Below, in pieces: positions 1-10,563 of a DNA stretch of 64,000 nucleotides (position 1 is its first letter; the number at the start of each line of letters is the position of its first letter). The notes under the pieces were generated by a model. The model made no database searches. It was not told the origin of the DNA and worked only from the letters and a program-made list of their open reading frames with translations. Source of the stretch: Diphasiastrum complanatum (taxonomy: Eukaryota > Streptophyta > Lycopodiopsida > Lycopodiales > Lycopodiaceae); NCBI GenBank assembly GCA_029204225.1, contig CM055092.1, positions 39,875,800 to 39,939,799 on the forward strand, read 5' to 3'. Both the position numbers and the translations under genes were made by a program.

Positions 1-411
1 TATCCCATGTTCGGATATTGTATACTCTTGCTTAGGTAGAAATATCGAAGCAAGAGCGAAGCAGACAAAACTTTTCAGATTAGGATCTCTGATATAAGAT
101 AACTTGTATCCTCTCTTTTCAAGGTATGCTTCATCCTGGAAGACTCCGCTTCGGGTAATATAATCAAGCTTAGTTATTGGAAGAATACCGTCTATAGGCA
201 AGCCTAATGCATGACAATAAAAGTCTTCTGTAATAACAATTTCCTGATTGCCGACAACACTACAAGTGTGTCCATCCTCGGTTTTGTCTAGATTTCGAAT
301 TACCTCATGGCATAGTTCTGATAAAATAACCGAAAGATCGAATTGAAGCAATCCTTCAATTCTAGCTCGAATGGCAAAAGGTTGCAAAACCGCTAAGACT
401 GGTTTTGGATG
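1..411 (-). CDS. Partial open frame downstream of gypsy pol, plant-mobile-domain-like
   Basis: Read on the minus strand, about 136 codons stay open from a stop near 411 to the window edge, so the C-terminus is missing. No obvious start Met lies in the frame, which may begin by splicing or frameshift from the small ORF at 587-393. A central stretch reads EIVITEDFYCHALGLPIDG. This resembles the L-x-D-v..LGLPvDG signature of plant mobile domain (PMD) proteins, a family known from MAIN/MAIL1 and from plant retrotransposons. The frame lies on the same strand as G1 pol and beyond its integrase, where extra ORFs of some gypsy lineages sit. The same segment is repeated at 27065-27400, broken by stops. 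The PMD assignment is inference from one short motif. Confidence 0.45.
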
Positions 412-587
412 AGTTTAAAAATGATAGCATTGATAGCTTTCATTGCAAAGGTTTCAAATGCAAGAAAACTAGTGATGGCAGTAGTGAGCGTGTTGGATTG
501 TAATAAGAGGAACAACGTAACGATCGCAAAGGCAACAGTGAGAGTGAGAATGAACGAAAAAGCATAAGTGTTTGAAGTGTTTTGCAT
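393..587 (-). CDS. Small hydrophobic ORF, 64 aa, in the G1 3' region
   Basis: A 64-residue frame starts MQNTSNTYAFSF and has one strongly hydrophobic run (roughly residues 10-30) that could be a membrane segment or signal anchor. It ends just where the larger open frame at 411-1 begins in another phase, so the two may be parts of one spliced or frameshifted product. The copy of G1 at 27065-28605 keeps the same reading but has a stop after about 29 codons. I do not recognise a family. It could be chance coding in the 3' region or LTR of the element. Confidence 0.25.
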   Translation of the reverse strand: MQNTSNTYAFSFILTLTVAFAIVTLFLLLQSNTLTTAITSFLAFETFAMKAINAIIFKLIQNQS

Positions 588-1137
588 ATTAATGATATGT
601 CGGCGGATTAGACCAATATTTATTAAAAAGTGTTTTCCTAATATTGAAGGTCTAGTCCTAAAGAATATAGCCTAAAAGTATTAAATGTAATTAACTTTGG
701 TGAAATAAGCTGGCCGAATAATGCGAAACCATATGTGTTGCAATTTTTGCCCACAAGAAATGGTGTGTACAAACATAACAAATTCCACAATGGTGTCGCA
801 ATGTTTGCATAACACAATGGGAATGATATGCGAAGCAAAGGTGTCAGGTTTTTTGCATATTTCTTATATGTTGGAAATAGGTTAAAAAAACAAATACAAA
901 CAATATCAGGATTTTCGAAAAATGAAAATGACAAGTGGACGTGGAAAGTGAATGGAAAATTTACTAACAAAAGTGTCGGGTGTTTTGCAAATCATTTCTA
1001 GCAAAAATACCAACAAAAATAATGGACGCGTAGTGTCACATTTTTTTGGCAACAATAACACAGTGGACCTTGTAAAACTATATGAAACAATAAGTGTCGC
1101 ATATTTCACATGCTTCGCATCGGAAAGCTTATCTTGC

Positions 1138-1160
1138 TTTTTTTTTTTTTTTTTTTTTTT
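1138..1160. repeat. Poly-T tract, 23 bp
   Basis: An uninterrupted T run lies just downstream, in minus-strand sense, of the G1 integrase C-terminus. The related copy at 28120-28140 has no long T run, so the tract expanded in this copy only. Confidence 0.9.
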
Positions 1161-1179
1161 ATAGATTTCGGTCATAGTA

Positions 1180-2240
1180 TCATTTCACTCTTGATCTATT
1201 TACTCGAGTATCAAGAAAACGTCCTTCGAGATCTACTAACTGTAACAATCCATTGTTAAAGACTTCTATGACCTTATAAGGTCCCATCCATCTTGTGTGC
1301 AATTTCCCACAACATGTGTTTGTTGTCATACAGAGGCACATAGTCTCCATGTTTGATTTTGCTCTTTTTGATAGAATTATCAAAATTATCTTTCCTTTAA
1401 TTTTGGACCTGTTCAGTTTCTATTAATGCTAAATGACGATCCTCCTCCAACTGTGTTAGAGCTATCATTCGCTCTTGGAGGATATCATTCTCATCCATCC
1501 GTTCCTCATTATCAATGCGGAAGGTTGGAACTTCGAATTCTATAGGTAATATTGGGTGCATTCCATATATGAGGTAATATGGAATCTGCCTAGTTCTAAT
1601 TTTCTCGGCAGTTCGATATGCCCATAAACCTGTTGGTAACTTTTGGTCCCAATCGGAAGAATGTGTTTCTGTTATTTTGTTCACAATTTTACACAAGATT
1701 CCATTGGCTCGCTTAGTGAGTCCGTTGCCTTTGGAATTATACGGAGTGGTTTGACGATGCGTGATGGAAAAATATAATAACATAGTTTCAATGGTTTGAT
1801 TAAGAAAATGGTTCCCCTATCACTAACAAGTTCTAAGGGACATCCATAACGAGTGAATATGTTTTGAAACAAAAACTTTGCCACTGTTTTGGCATCGTTT
1901 TTAATTGTAGCTTCGGCCTCTACCATTTTGGTAGCTTAGTCCATTGCAACGAGAATGTAACGTCGACGGGTTTTATGAGTGGTTGGTTTGATAGGCCTTA
2001 CAGAATCTATTCCCCACTTCTCAAAAGGTGCTAAGGGAATAATAGGTGTAAGTGACCAGTGTGTCTTGAAGCTGGGTTTCCCCATCCTCTTACATGCTTC
2101 ACATTTTTGAATGAAAGTTTAACATCTCTATAAAGTGGGCCACCAATACTTAGCATTTAGAATTTTTTTAGCAGTATTTTTAAGAGCATAGTGCCCCCCC
2201 CCCCCCCCCAAATCTTCTTCATGTAGTGCACTTATTACAG
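1180..2240 (-). pseudogene. G1 integrase, broken
   Basis: Pieces in order on the minus strand are as follows. A degraded HHCC zinc region lies at about 2220-2100 (HYALKN..AKYWWPTL, then CEAC). The catalytic core lies at about 2060-1681, with RYGCPLELVSDRGT carrying the second Asp, followed by NSKGNG where the third catalytic residue region lies. A conserved tail at 1783-1397 reads AYRTAEKIRTRQ and LIYGMHPILPIEFEVP. The C-terminal GPYKVIEVFNNG..LVDLEG module is at 1383-1180. A 16-bp C run at 2194-2209 falls inside the zinc region and shifts frame. Stops occur near the first core Asp. The enzyme would integrate element cDNA; this copy cannot. Confidence 0.85.
2194..2209. repeat. Poly-C tract, 16 bp, inside the integrase zinc region
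   Basis: A run of 16 C on the plus strand (G on the coding strand) falls in the HHCC part of the G1 integrase. It probably expanded from a Gly-Gly codon pair and disrupts the frame. Confidence 0.9.
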
Positions 2241-2258
2241 TGGTGATTTCGGTGGGTT

Positions 2259-2950
2259 CTAATGACGAAGGTTATGGTCAGCTAGTAATTTATATAGTAC
2301 CTTATTTATAATTGTGTAGGGTCCTACTTTCACCAGAAAAACTATTTTCTGTTGTTTATTGAAGTGATCAGGATAAATTTGATCCTGTAAGAAATTAATG
2401 ATGTCTGTATAAATATATGATTCCGCATGAATGCGCATTATGTGCTCATTTGGGAATTCATCTGATATTGGTTCAAATTGATTTTTAGTTCTAAGCTGTG
2501 ATATATAGTCGGCGTTTTGGTGGTCCTTTCCCCTCCTTAACTCTACTTGATAATCGAATTCATCTAATAATAAAACCATCTAGCTATTTTTCCTTAAAGG
2601 TCGAGTTTATTTACTAGATGCTTTAATGCATAGTGGTCTACATGGAAAACAAAAGGGTATCCTAGTAGATAATGCCTAAATTTGTTTATTGAATAAATCA
2701 TGCCTAACACTTCCCGCTCTGTAGCGAAATAGTTTTTCTCAGATGTTGCTAATTGTCTACCAGCATAATATATTGGACAATCAATATTTTGATCATCTTT
2801 TTGGCTAAGCACTACACCGATTGCAAACGATGAAGTGTCTACATATAAGTGAATTTTCTTCATCCAATCTGGAGGTCTAACTCCAGTTGCTTCTGCTAAG
2901 GACTGCTTTAGTTTTTCAAAGCGTCTTGGTGATCTTGTGACCAGTGATAT
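2259..2950 (-). pseudogene. G1 RNase H and connecting region
   Basis: The 2863-2594 frame carries the gypsy RNase H signature: LYVDTSSFAIGVVLSQ with the first catalytic Asp, then YYAGRQLATSEKNYFATEREVLGMIYSINKFRHYLLG, here cited in parts (YYAGRQL; EKNYFATEREVLG). The following frame, 2579-2259, contains DEFDYQVELRRGKDHQNAD, matching the usual F-x-Y-x-v-x-RxGKxNxvAD-x-LSR link between RNase H and integrase, with the last motif altered to YISQL. A tether sequence before RNase H (2940-2864) survives out of frame. Confidence 0.85.
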
Positions 2951-3556
2951 TCAACAAATTTCTTTAATGGAGTAACTACTATAGCATACTCTAATTTTAC
3001 CTGTCTTCGTTTTGGGTACTATCACTATAGGTGATACCCATTCACTACTTAGAACAGGGTATACGATACCTGCTCTAATGCATTTATCTAACTCATCTTT
3101 CACTAATAATGAATACTTCGGATTTAACCTATATTGTCTCTGTCTAACCGGTACGGATCCCTGGATCAAGTCTATCCTATGCTCTCCCCATTTAACTGAT
3201 ATACCAGTTAAATCATCCATTGACCAAGCGAATACATTTTGGTACTTCTGAAGAAGTATTATGTACTCTTCTTCTGATTGGTGTTTATACAAATTCATAA
3301 TTTTACCCTTACTAATTTCTATTTCTACATAATCAATCTTATCTACCATTCCCTCAGTCAGCAGGCTTGCTCTGGTTCCACCCAGAACTTCCCTTGACTC
3401 AGATATTGGAAACTCCTTTTTCTCTTCCTCGTCTACTTCATAACATTTTATGAAATTGACTAGAGATTCTATAGGTTCTGCTATCTCCTCACCCCATCTC
3501 ATAAGGTGACCTCCTGATGGAAAATCAATTTGAACCAATATGAGATGAATTCCCAA
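2951..3556 (-). pseudogene. G1 reverse transcriptase, N-terminal part only
   Basis: The open frame has a spacer (residues 1-105) followed by FAWSMDDLTGI, HRIDL, PVRQRQYRLNP and GIVYPVLSSEWVSPIVIVPK, the standard start of a gypsy RT (fingers). It then loses the frame at KIRVC, right before the palm. The usual YMDD-type active site is nowhere downstream; the next recognisable sequence is the RNase H tether. About 150 codons of palm and thumb are therefore deleted, so the copy had no polymerase. Confidence 0.85.
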
Positions 3557-3624
3557 ATGAGCACATAATAATGCGCATTCATGCGGAATCGTATATTTAT
3601 ACAGACATCATTAATTTCTTACAG
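3543..3624 (+). repeat. Inverted duplicate of 2385-2463
   Basis: These 82 bases are the reverse complement of 2385-2463, with one 3-base insertion and an isolated substitution. The piece lies immediately beyond the 5' end of the G1 RT remnant and abuts the X-family LTR piece. It forms a foldback-capable pair about 1.1 kb apart and probably arose by template switching or fill-in repair. Confidence 0.85.
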
Positions 3625-3629
3625 CCACT

Positions 3630-5066
3630 AGAGGTAAATGTGCACCCAAGCAGCGATGGTGTCCCTCTAGGCCATCGATAGTAGTACCTCAATTAGCTGC
3701 AACAACGCTATTCCTTAGGAGAAACATTGCTAGCTCTGTGTCAGCGTAGTGACTTCGTGGTAGTTCAACGATGGATCAAAAGGCCCACAGTTGGTAGTAC
3801 TAGTCTGAACAGAGCTTAGGCAAGTCAATGCTCTCAAATAAACTCATATTCTTACCTCTCAAGTAACTCTCAAGAGAGAGTCTCGTATCTTCAAAGAACT
3901 ATCATTCTCCCAACAAATTCACAGCGTCTCGTATCTTCAAAGAACTATTATTCTCCCAACAAATTCACAGTTGGCTCACTAAGACATTTAAATCAACTTT
4001 CCCACTTCCCAAAAGTGACAATGGAAGTCTAGTATGATGCTTATGTCTTGTCTTAAGAATGGAATTTAAAGAGATAGTGGAGATTTTACCAATGACTTCT
4101 ACTTTTCACACTCTCTTGAAGATATGGTTGAACTGAAAATGAGCTCTCAACTAGGGTGCTTCAAGAAAGCTCCAAAGCTCACAATGATAAAAGTTTCCAT
4201 TGAATGAGTTCTAAAAGAGATCCCAAGTTACAAAAGAATGGAGTCTCTACCCTTCCCACATTCCTCACACCTCAAATCAAACTCTCAAGAAGCACTGGTG
4301 GAATGACATAAGGTATGATCATTTGATCAATTGAGACTTTCAACTCTTGAAAAACTTTCTTAACATGAAATTGATGGAATGACACACACAAAGCACCCAA
4401 GAGCAAAAAGATCTCAACCCATCACTCATAATAACAAATACTTTAAAGATCAATCCATAAAATGAATCACTAGAAATGACTCTCAAAATATAGAATGACA
4501 AAATCCTTTCTCATTTCTCTCACCCTCTTGAAGATCTAAGCTCTCTCAAAAACTAGTAATCTTACAATAAGGAAAATCTCTAAGCTTTTATAGGAGATGA
4601 GGAGGGCTTTGCCACCTTGGAATGAAACCAAAGTGGTGGGTATCTCATAATCATGCCATAAAGATTTTTTGTTCACCACCCATGTGCTTTCGTCATTTAT
4701 CTTTTACTCCCATGGAGGCCTTGCATCTTATTGGACCATGTTTAGACTTTGAATTTTTGGAAGGTGGGGAAGGGTTGACTTGCCCATTTTGCTACTTCCT
4801 ATTTTCTCTTTGAAAGGCAAGACCCCTTGGCCAAAGTCAAGAGTCTTTAAGGTTGTGGTCTCCTCTCGTCTTTTATACAAAGAAGGGGAGACTCTTCATT
4901 TGTCTTTCTTTTTCTCTTTTCATTCATAGTACTTGCGGTGGGTCATACCCATTTAGGACTATCCTTGTCTCTGGAGGGTTGCACCTTGTGTCTCAAGATC
5001 TCATCCTTTGATCCCAATATTACTTTGAGTGATGTTTGCCTTCCCTTAGATCAATTTTGTTGGTTT
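3630..5066 (+). repeat. X-family LTR piece A', homologous to 36598-37968
   Basis: From GGTAAATGTGCACCCA onward the sequence matches 36598-37968 base for base apart from scattered substitutions and small indels, and homology stops near 5066. In the other copy the segment leads directly into the LTR end CTAACA and a primer site, so this is an interior slice of the same long LTR. It contains no long reading frame. A 48-bp tandem duplication (TCTCGTATCTTCAAAG...) is present at about 3880-3972, while the other copy has one unit. Confidence 0.8.
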
Positions 5067-5138
5067 ATTGGTGATTTGCACAGAAACTCATGTTGATGGG
5101 TTGATGCCCAATTTTCCCCTATGCTTTTCGTCTCTCTT

Positions 5139-5498
5139 CTAAATTTGACAAGTTCTTTCTAGATGGCTAACCCTATCACAATATCCACATATTGTATTCC
5201 AACAATCATTAGTGGCATGATCCTCTTGGCAGTATCGACACAATGGTATGGACTCATGGGCATAGTGCTGATTGATCAACTCTTGCTGATTTCTAAGTTT
5301 TCTCACATCTAGAGTCAAAGCTAGCAATGTTGCATGCATATCTCCCATGTGTTGTTTGACTATATCTATCAATTCACGACACTCATTCTTAACCTTGTCA
5401 TCAGGGTTTGTTGAATAGCCTTGTCTAGATAGGTACCCATGTAAGAGTACCCCTAGCCAGGTGAAGAAGTCAATCGATCGTAGGCATAGGGTCCTCAT
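5139..5498 (-). pseudogene. Retrotransposon gag fragment with two zinc knuckle-like motifs
   Basis: A 119-residue minus-strand frame contains a helical stretch (LIDIVKQHMGDMHATLLAL), then CRYCQEDHATNDC and CGYCDRVSHLERTC, two CX2CX4HX4C-type knuckles. Paired knuckles at the C-terminal half of gag are typical of gypsy elements, and the layout parallels the gag at 15560-16631. No neighbouring pol belongs to it. The fragment is truncated on both sides. Confidence 0.6.
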
Positions 5499-5756
5499 CT
5501 GGTTTACAGCTAATCCCTATGAGGACTGTTGGGCCCGTAGGATACCAACCATAATGAGTCTAGATCAATAACACATATATGATCCTCTTTATCAATTCCT
5601 CTTAGTAATGACTTATCATGTGATACTTAGTCATCAAATCCTAACACTCTGTTTGTGGGATCAGCACACATCATTGTGTGATGCTAACCACCTCAACCTT
5701 CAGTATTAGGATAATCGTATTCCAAAACAAATGTGCCACATGTCAAAAGATATCAG
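5499..5756. other. No feature recognised
   Basis: Non-coding sequence lies between the gag fragment and copy A. I see no gene, clear repeat or terminal motif in it. Confidence 0.5.
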
Positions 5757-6249
5757 GCACGACCTAAGCAACGTACTCATTTGATCAACAAATTCTCAAG
5801 ACATTCCATTGGTATGATAAATACTTTTCAGCCAACATTCTCTTATCAAGTTACTCCCGACAAACGCACCAAATTTGTTAGGCGTCTGGCGGGTCATATT
5901 TGCTCACTTGACCGCCGACAACCAGTTTCTAGCATGTATCCTTTGTAGACTAGTGATATAGATAATCACTCTTCCAAACAACATTCTATGAAAAGATTTC
6001 GGCTCCTGGTAGATGCACCAGATTTGTTACGCTTTTTCCTCACCGTGGGATCAACATAGGGGAGGGAATAACTTAACAGGGTGTAGCACTTCCAGTATCG
6101 TGCTGCTACGAGGATGGCTGCACATGTCTCAAACTTGATTCTAAACTCCAGACACGAATGGTGAAGGTCAAATAGCAAACAATTCACAAAAGTCAAACGT
6201 ACCTCGAAAATCCTAAGACACGAAACAAATCGAAGGTCGAACAATTCAC

Positions 6250-7275
6250 AATGCTCTGTTGTTTTCGAGCTCTCTGAAGTCGCAAGATTCTCTTGTTGTA
6301 GGTGATGTGTGAAGTTGCTCCTGAATCAATGACTACATCATAGTCTTGTTCAGTGTAGCTTGTTGAAGCTTCATCAAGTATTGTGAAAGTTTCATCACCT
6401 CTATCTGCATCCTTGGATGACTCTGTAACATTTGCTTTCTTAGCTTTGTTCTTTCTTTTTGGGTTGAATCTGCAATCGTATGTAGAATGTCCCTTCTTCT
6501 TGTAGTGCATGCAAGTTATTGTTGGATTGAACCAACCCTTATTGGTTGTGTGTCATGGTTTCTGACAGTGATCACATGAAGAAGATTGTTGGTTGTCATT
6601 GCCTCTATTCGAAGACTTTGTCTTGTCGAATTTAGGCTTGTTCTTGTTCTTCTTCCTTCCTTTTGTGAAGAGAGTTTTCTCCTGATCACTGCTTCCTTCT
6701 CCTTTGTCCCTCATCAGTCTCTCATCAGCGACAAGGCTGACTGCTTTGTCGAATGTCATATTTGGTAGACTCAATATGAGCATTCTCAACGGCTGATAGG
6801 ACGCAGGTAGAGATTTCATGAAGTACATCAACTATTGTGGTGCGGAGACCTGGTGTTCTTGATCTGATGCAGCGAGTTGAGCGAAGATCATTCTAATCTT
6901 CTCATCATGTTGATCCAATTGGTTGCCATCTTATCGTATGGATTGCAGCTGATTGTGAAGATGCATCACTGACGCGACAGTCCTCACTTCGTACTTCTGC
7001 TTTAATCTTTCCCATGCTGCATGGCTACTTTTGCAGTCTTCAATCTGCATGAGTAGATCTTCATTGATGGACGAAATGATGATTGCCATTGCACGCTCAT
7101 CCTTTCTGATCCATTCAGCTCTCCTCTAGTCTCCCTATGGAGGCTGCACCTCTGAGAGTTCGATCACCGACCAGATGCCTTCACCCTTCAGAAGTATTTT
7201 GATTTTGAATTTCCACACTCTGTAATTTTCGCCATCAAGACTAATTGTTATCCTCATCTAGATCGTTGTAGCCAT
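6250..7275 (-). pseudogene. Copia I-A gag and protease start, inverted relative to its pol
   Basis: Translation on the minus strand from the ATG at 7275 gives the copia gag start, with a TAG after five codons that is also present in copy B. It continues LDGENYRVWKFK and, at 6831-6553, KSLPASYQPLRMLILSLP and DKAVSLVADERLM. One knuckle reads CDHC but is then frame-disturbed; the second reads HYKKKGHSTYDC with the first cysteine pair damaged. At 6510-6193 the aspartic protease motif VIDSGATSH appears, then the frame ends at the inversion breakpoint near 6250. Gag coats the RNA and protease would process the polyprotein; the copy is inactive. Confidence 0.85.
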
Positions 7276-7330
7276 ATTGTGTTGCCTATAGAATCACTGT
7301 TCAGATATTAGTAGTGATAACCTCAATGAT

Positions 7331-7916
7331 TTGATACCATGTCGTGAACGAATTTGTTCTGTGAACAAATTGTTTTTGTTTTGGTTTTCTTATGTGAAAG
7401 CCTTCAGGATTCTAGGCATGCGACTACAGATCACAGAACATAAATCATTCTAGCAATCAAGACAACGAAAATCAAAGAGATGGACAAGAGAGAGCAGTTG
7501 TATTAACAATTTTGTATTTTGGAGCAAGATGATCAGTGTCTCGCTTGTTGGCGGCCTGACACTTAGCTCTATCGCTGTGTTTTGCTCGTTGGCAGACTTT
7601 CATGCACAACTATTTTCGTTTCTCTATTCTTTCTATTCTTCTCTTTTCTGCTCTTTTTCTCTCTTTTATGCGTTGATCCAAAATTGTGTTTATATCTCCA
7701 CTGTGTGAAGTTTACAAGATAGCTAAACAAAGAATTACAAGAGTAGTTAATGCTGATCAACTAGTTAGTTATTCTCTGTTATTGCTAATTATTTCAGCTG
7801 AGTGTGAATTACAAGACGCCACACCCGTTGAGCTGCCAGCTGGCAGCACGAAAGATTTTCCTTTGTTTTCTTTTCGTTTCGTTTCGTGTCGTGTCTTTTG
7901 GTCCTGGAGGTATGTT
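7331..7916 (-). repeat. Inverted 5' LTR (about 577 bp) and primer-binding site of copia I-A
   Basis: The reverse complement of 7340-7916 matches the 3' LTR (9841-10563), lacking its first part. The LTR end (CACGACA on the minus strand) is followed at once by TGGTATCAA, a decayed tRNA-iMet primer site; the B copy keeps TGGTATCAGAGC. The outer edge stops at GGAGGTATGTT, shared with the pol sequence it joins, which suggests a microhomology junction. Confidence 0.85.
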
Positions 7917-9832
7917 ATCTACAATCCAACCACGAAGAAGGTTGTTTCGAGTAGACATGTGAAGTTTGATGAGTCAACATTCCCTGGACTGAAGGATGAA
8001 AAAGGCCATGAGATCTTCACATTGTTGCCAATTCAAGAGCGAGATCGAGGACAGATCTCAAATTAGAATGTTGAGCCCCAGACTCCAGAGTCGTAGGAAG
8101 CAGAAGATCAACCCCACGAACAAAAAACATTCGAGTAGCGACGAAATGGAACCCGAAGGTCAACAAGACAAAGAAGACCTCCAGATCGATACGCTGACAA
8201 TCTTCAGTGGAGCAAAGACACAGAATTTGAGTACTACAACTTCACTGAAGAGCCAACGACATATCTAGAATCTATCAAGAGTCCAGAGGGAGAATTTTGG
8301 AAGCAGGCAATGTAAGAGGAGATCGAATCAATGAGGCGAAACGAGGCATGGACACTAGAGCCACTGCCAGAAAACAAACAAATCATCGATTACAAGTGGG
8401 TATACAAAAGAAAAATGAAATCAGATGACACTGTTTGACATTACAAAGCAAGGCTTGTCGCAAAGGGCTACACACAAAGGTACGGACTCGACTATTTCGA
8501 CACTTATTTGCCAATGGTCAAGATGACAAGCATTCGACTGCTCCTTACATACGCTACACAACACAATATGGAAATTCACTAGATTGATGTAAAGACAGCC
8601 TTTCTCCACGAAGATCTAGAGGAAAAAATCTTCATGAAGCATGCTGAAGGATTTGAGGACCTCAACAATCGTCAATATGTCTGCCGGTTGCAGAGATGCA
8701 TTTACGGTCCGAAGCAGACATCACGAGTTTGGTACAAGAAGCTCGACGATCTTCTCAAGTCTCTAGACTTCATTCCTATACAACCACACTGTAATGTCTA
8801 TATAAATAGAGTAGGAAAAGACTTTGTGATTTTGACTATTTTCGTGGATGATTCTCTTATGATAGGAAACTCCTTGATGCTATTCAGAGACATGAAGAGT
8901 CAGATTTCTGAAAATTATGAAATCGCAGATCTGGGAGAAACAACAAAATGCCTTGGGCTGGAGATCAGAAGAGATTGAATAAAAGATGAAATACACTTGA
9001 GTCAGTCAGAATATGCTAGAAAAGTGCTGAAGCGGTATCAAATGATGGACTACAAAGAAAAGGCCACACCAATGATAGTTGGAGCTAAATTGACGAAGCA
9101 AGATTGTCCGAAAACAAAGGAAGAAGACCAGAAGATGGAAGGTATGCCCTACCAAAACCTAATCGGTAGTCTGATGTACCTAACAATTTGTACCAGACCT
9201 GATTTGGCTTTCTCTGTCTATGCTTTAAGCCACTTCTCTTCCAATCCTGGCATGGCGCATTGGCAAATGGCAAAACGAATCCTACAATATCTGAAGGGTA
9301 CCCAAAATATGGGATTAACTTATAGAGCAGACAACAAAAATGAAGGATTCGAGCTGCACCACTATAGTGATGCAAGTTGGGCGAGCTGCAAAGATGACAA
9401 CAAGTCCGTAACAAGAGGATGTTCAATGGCGTGCGGAGCAGCAATCAACTGGATATGTAAAAAGCAAACCTTGGTGACTCAATCCTCATGCGAAGCTGAA
9501 TATGTCGCAGCTTCAAAGGTGTCGAATGAGGTAGTTTGGTTGCAGATGATGTTGGAGGCAATTGGCATACCACAAGGAGAACCATGCACGATGATGATGG
9601 ATTCTCAAAGTGCCATATATCTGTCCCAAGATCATGTCTTCCATTCAAAGACAAAACACATACTTCTGAAGTACCATCACATTCGAGATTTGATCTTGAA
9701 AGGAGAGCTCCAGGTCTAGTACATAAAGTCTGAAGACATGATTGCAGATCTGCTCACGAAGCCGCTCGACAAGCCACTCTTCACAAAGCAAAGAAAAACA
9801 ATTGGATTAAACATACAAAGTTGCAAGGTTCA
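7912..9832 (+). pseudogene. Copia I-A integrase end, reverse transcriptase and RNase H
   Basis: Reading plus, an integrase C-terminal tail (YVIYNPTTKKVVSSR, FPGLKDEKGHEI) is followed by a stop-rich linker. The RT starts near 8330 ([35 protein letters not shown]), continues at 8634 (CRLQRCIYGPKQTSR) and has the active-site motif FVDD at about 8840 in place of the usual YVDD. The TRPDLAFSVYALS region and RNase H (YSDASWASCKDDNKS; SCEAEYVAAS; HSKTKHI) follow to 9719, then a TAG, then ADLLTKPL. Several stops (for example at 8436, 8976 and 9717) make it inactive. Confidence 0.9.
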
Positions 9833-9840
9833 ATAGGGAG

Positions 9841-10563
9841 TGTCAGAAAATCTTGCAACTTTGTCGCGAAGCGACACGAATGGCGAAGGTCGAATGGCGA
9901 ACAATTTGCGAAAGTCAAACGTACCTCGAAAATCCTAAGACATGAAACAAAGCGAAGGTCAAAAGTCGAACAATTTGCGAAAGTCAAACATACCTCCAGG
10001 ATCAAAAGACACGACACGAAACAAAACGAAAAAAAATGAAGGAAAATCTTTCGCGCTGGCAGCTAGCAGCTCAACGGACGTGGTGTCTTGTATTTCACGC
10101 TCAACTGAAATAGTTAGCAATAACAGAGAATAACTAACTAGTTGATTAGCATTAAATACTCTTGTAATTCTCTGTTTAGCTATCTTGTAAACTCCACACA
10201 GTGGAGATATAAACGCAATTTTTGGATCAACGCATAAAAGAGAGAAAAAGAGCAGAATAGAGAAGAATAGAAAGAATAGAGAAACGAAAATAGTTGTGCA
10301 TGAAAGTCTGCCAACGAGCAGAACACAATGATAGAGCTGAGTGTCAGGCTGCCAACAACTGAGAAACTGATCATCTCATTCCAAAATACAAAACTGATAA
10401 TACAATTGCTCTCTCTTGTCCATCTCTTTGATTTTCGTTGTCTTGATTGCTAGAATGATTTATGTTCTGTAATCTGTAGTTGCATGCCTAGGATCCTGAA
10501 GGCTTCCGCATAAGAAAACCAAAATGAAAATAATCTGTTCACGAAACAAATCCGTTCGTGACA
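9841..10563 (+). repeat. 3' LTR of copia I-A, 723 bp
   Basis: It begins TGTCAGAAAATC directly after a purine-rich tract (AATAGGGAG) and ends CGTTCGTGACA, giving TG...CA termini. The middle contains a TATA-like GAGATATAAACGC, a plausible promoter. The copy-B counterpart at 33908-34624 is 717 bp. Confidence 0.85.

Larger units (their letters stand above)
1..3556 (-). mobile_element. Ty3/gypsy retrotransposon G1, decayed and internally deleted
   Basis: On the minus strand the order is RT N-terminus, RNase H, integrase HHCC region, integrase core, integrase C-terminus, then a 3' region with extra open frames. This RT-RH-IN order identifies Ty3/gypsy. Many stops and frame changes interrupt the polyprotein. 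The RT palm, including the catalytic aspartates, is missing between 2951 and about 2940. Gag and protease are absent here; a gag on the same strand lies far away at 23080-24306. The left end runs off the window, so LTR boundaries cannot be set. A second partial copy covering the equivalent of 76-1638 sits at 27065-28605. Confidence 0.85.
6160..10563 (+). mobile_element. Ty1/copia element I-A with an internal inversion
   Basis: The 3' half (pol and 3' LTR) is on the plus strand, while gag, protease and most of the 5' LTR are on the minus strand. The order is: a short plus-strand 5' LTR remnant (6160-6245), an inverted block (6250-7916: protease, gag, primer site, LTR), then plus-strand integrase end, RT and RNase H (7912-9832) and the 3' LTR (9841-10563). 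One inversion, with breakpoints in the 5' LTR and in the integrase region plus loss of most of the integrase, explains it. The first roughly 35 bp of the 5' LTR are missing. Confidence 0.8.

Noticed and set aside
9085-9444. Minus-strand 119-codon frame, also at 33152-33511
   Set aside because: It is an antisense shadow of the copia RT/RNase H in both copies.
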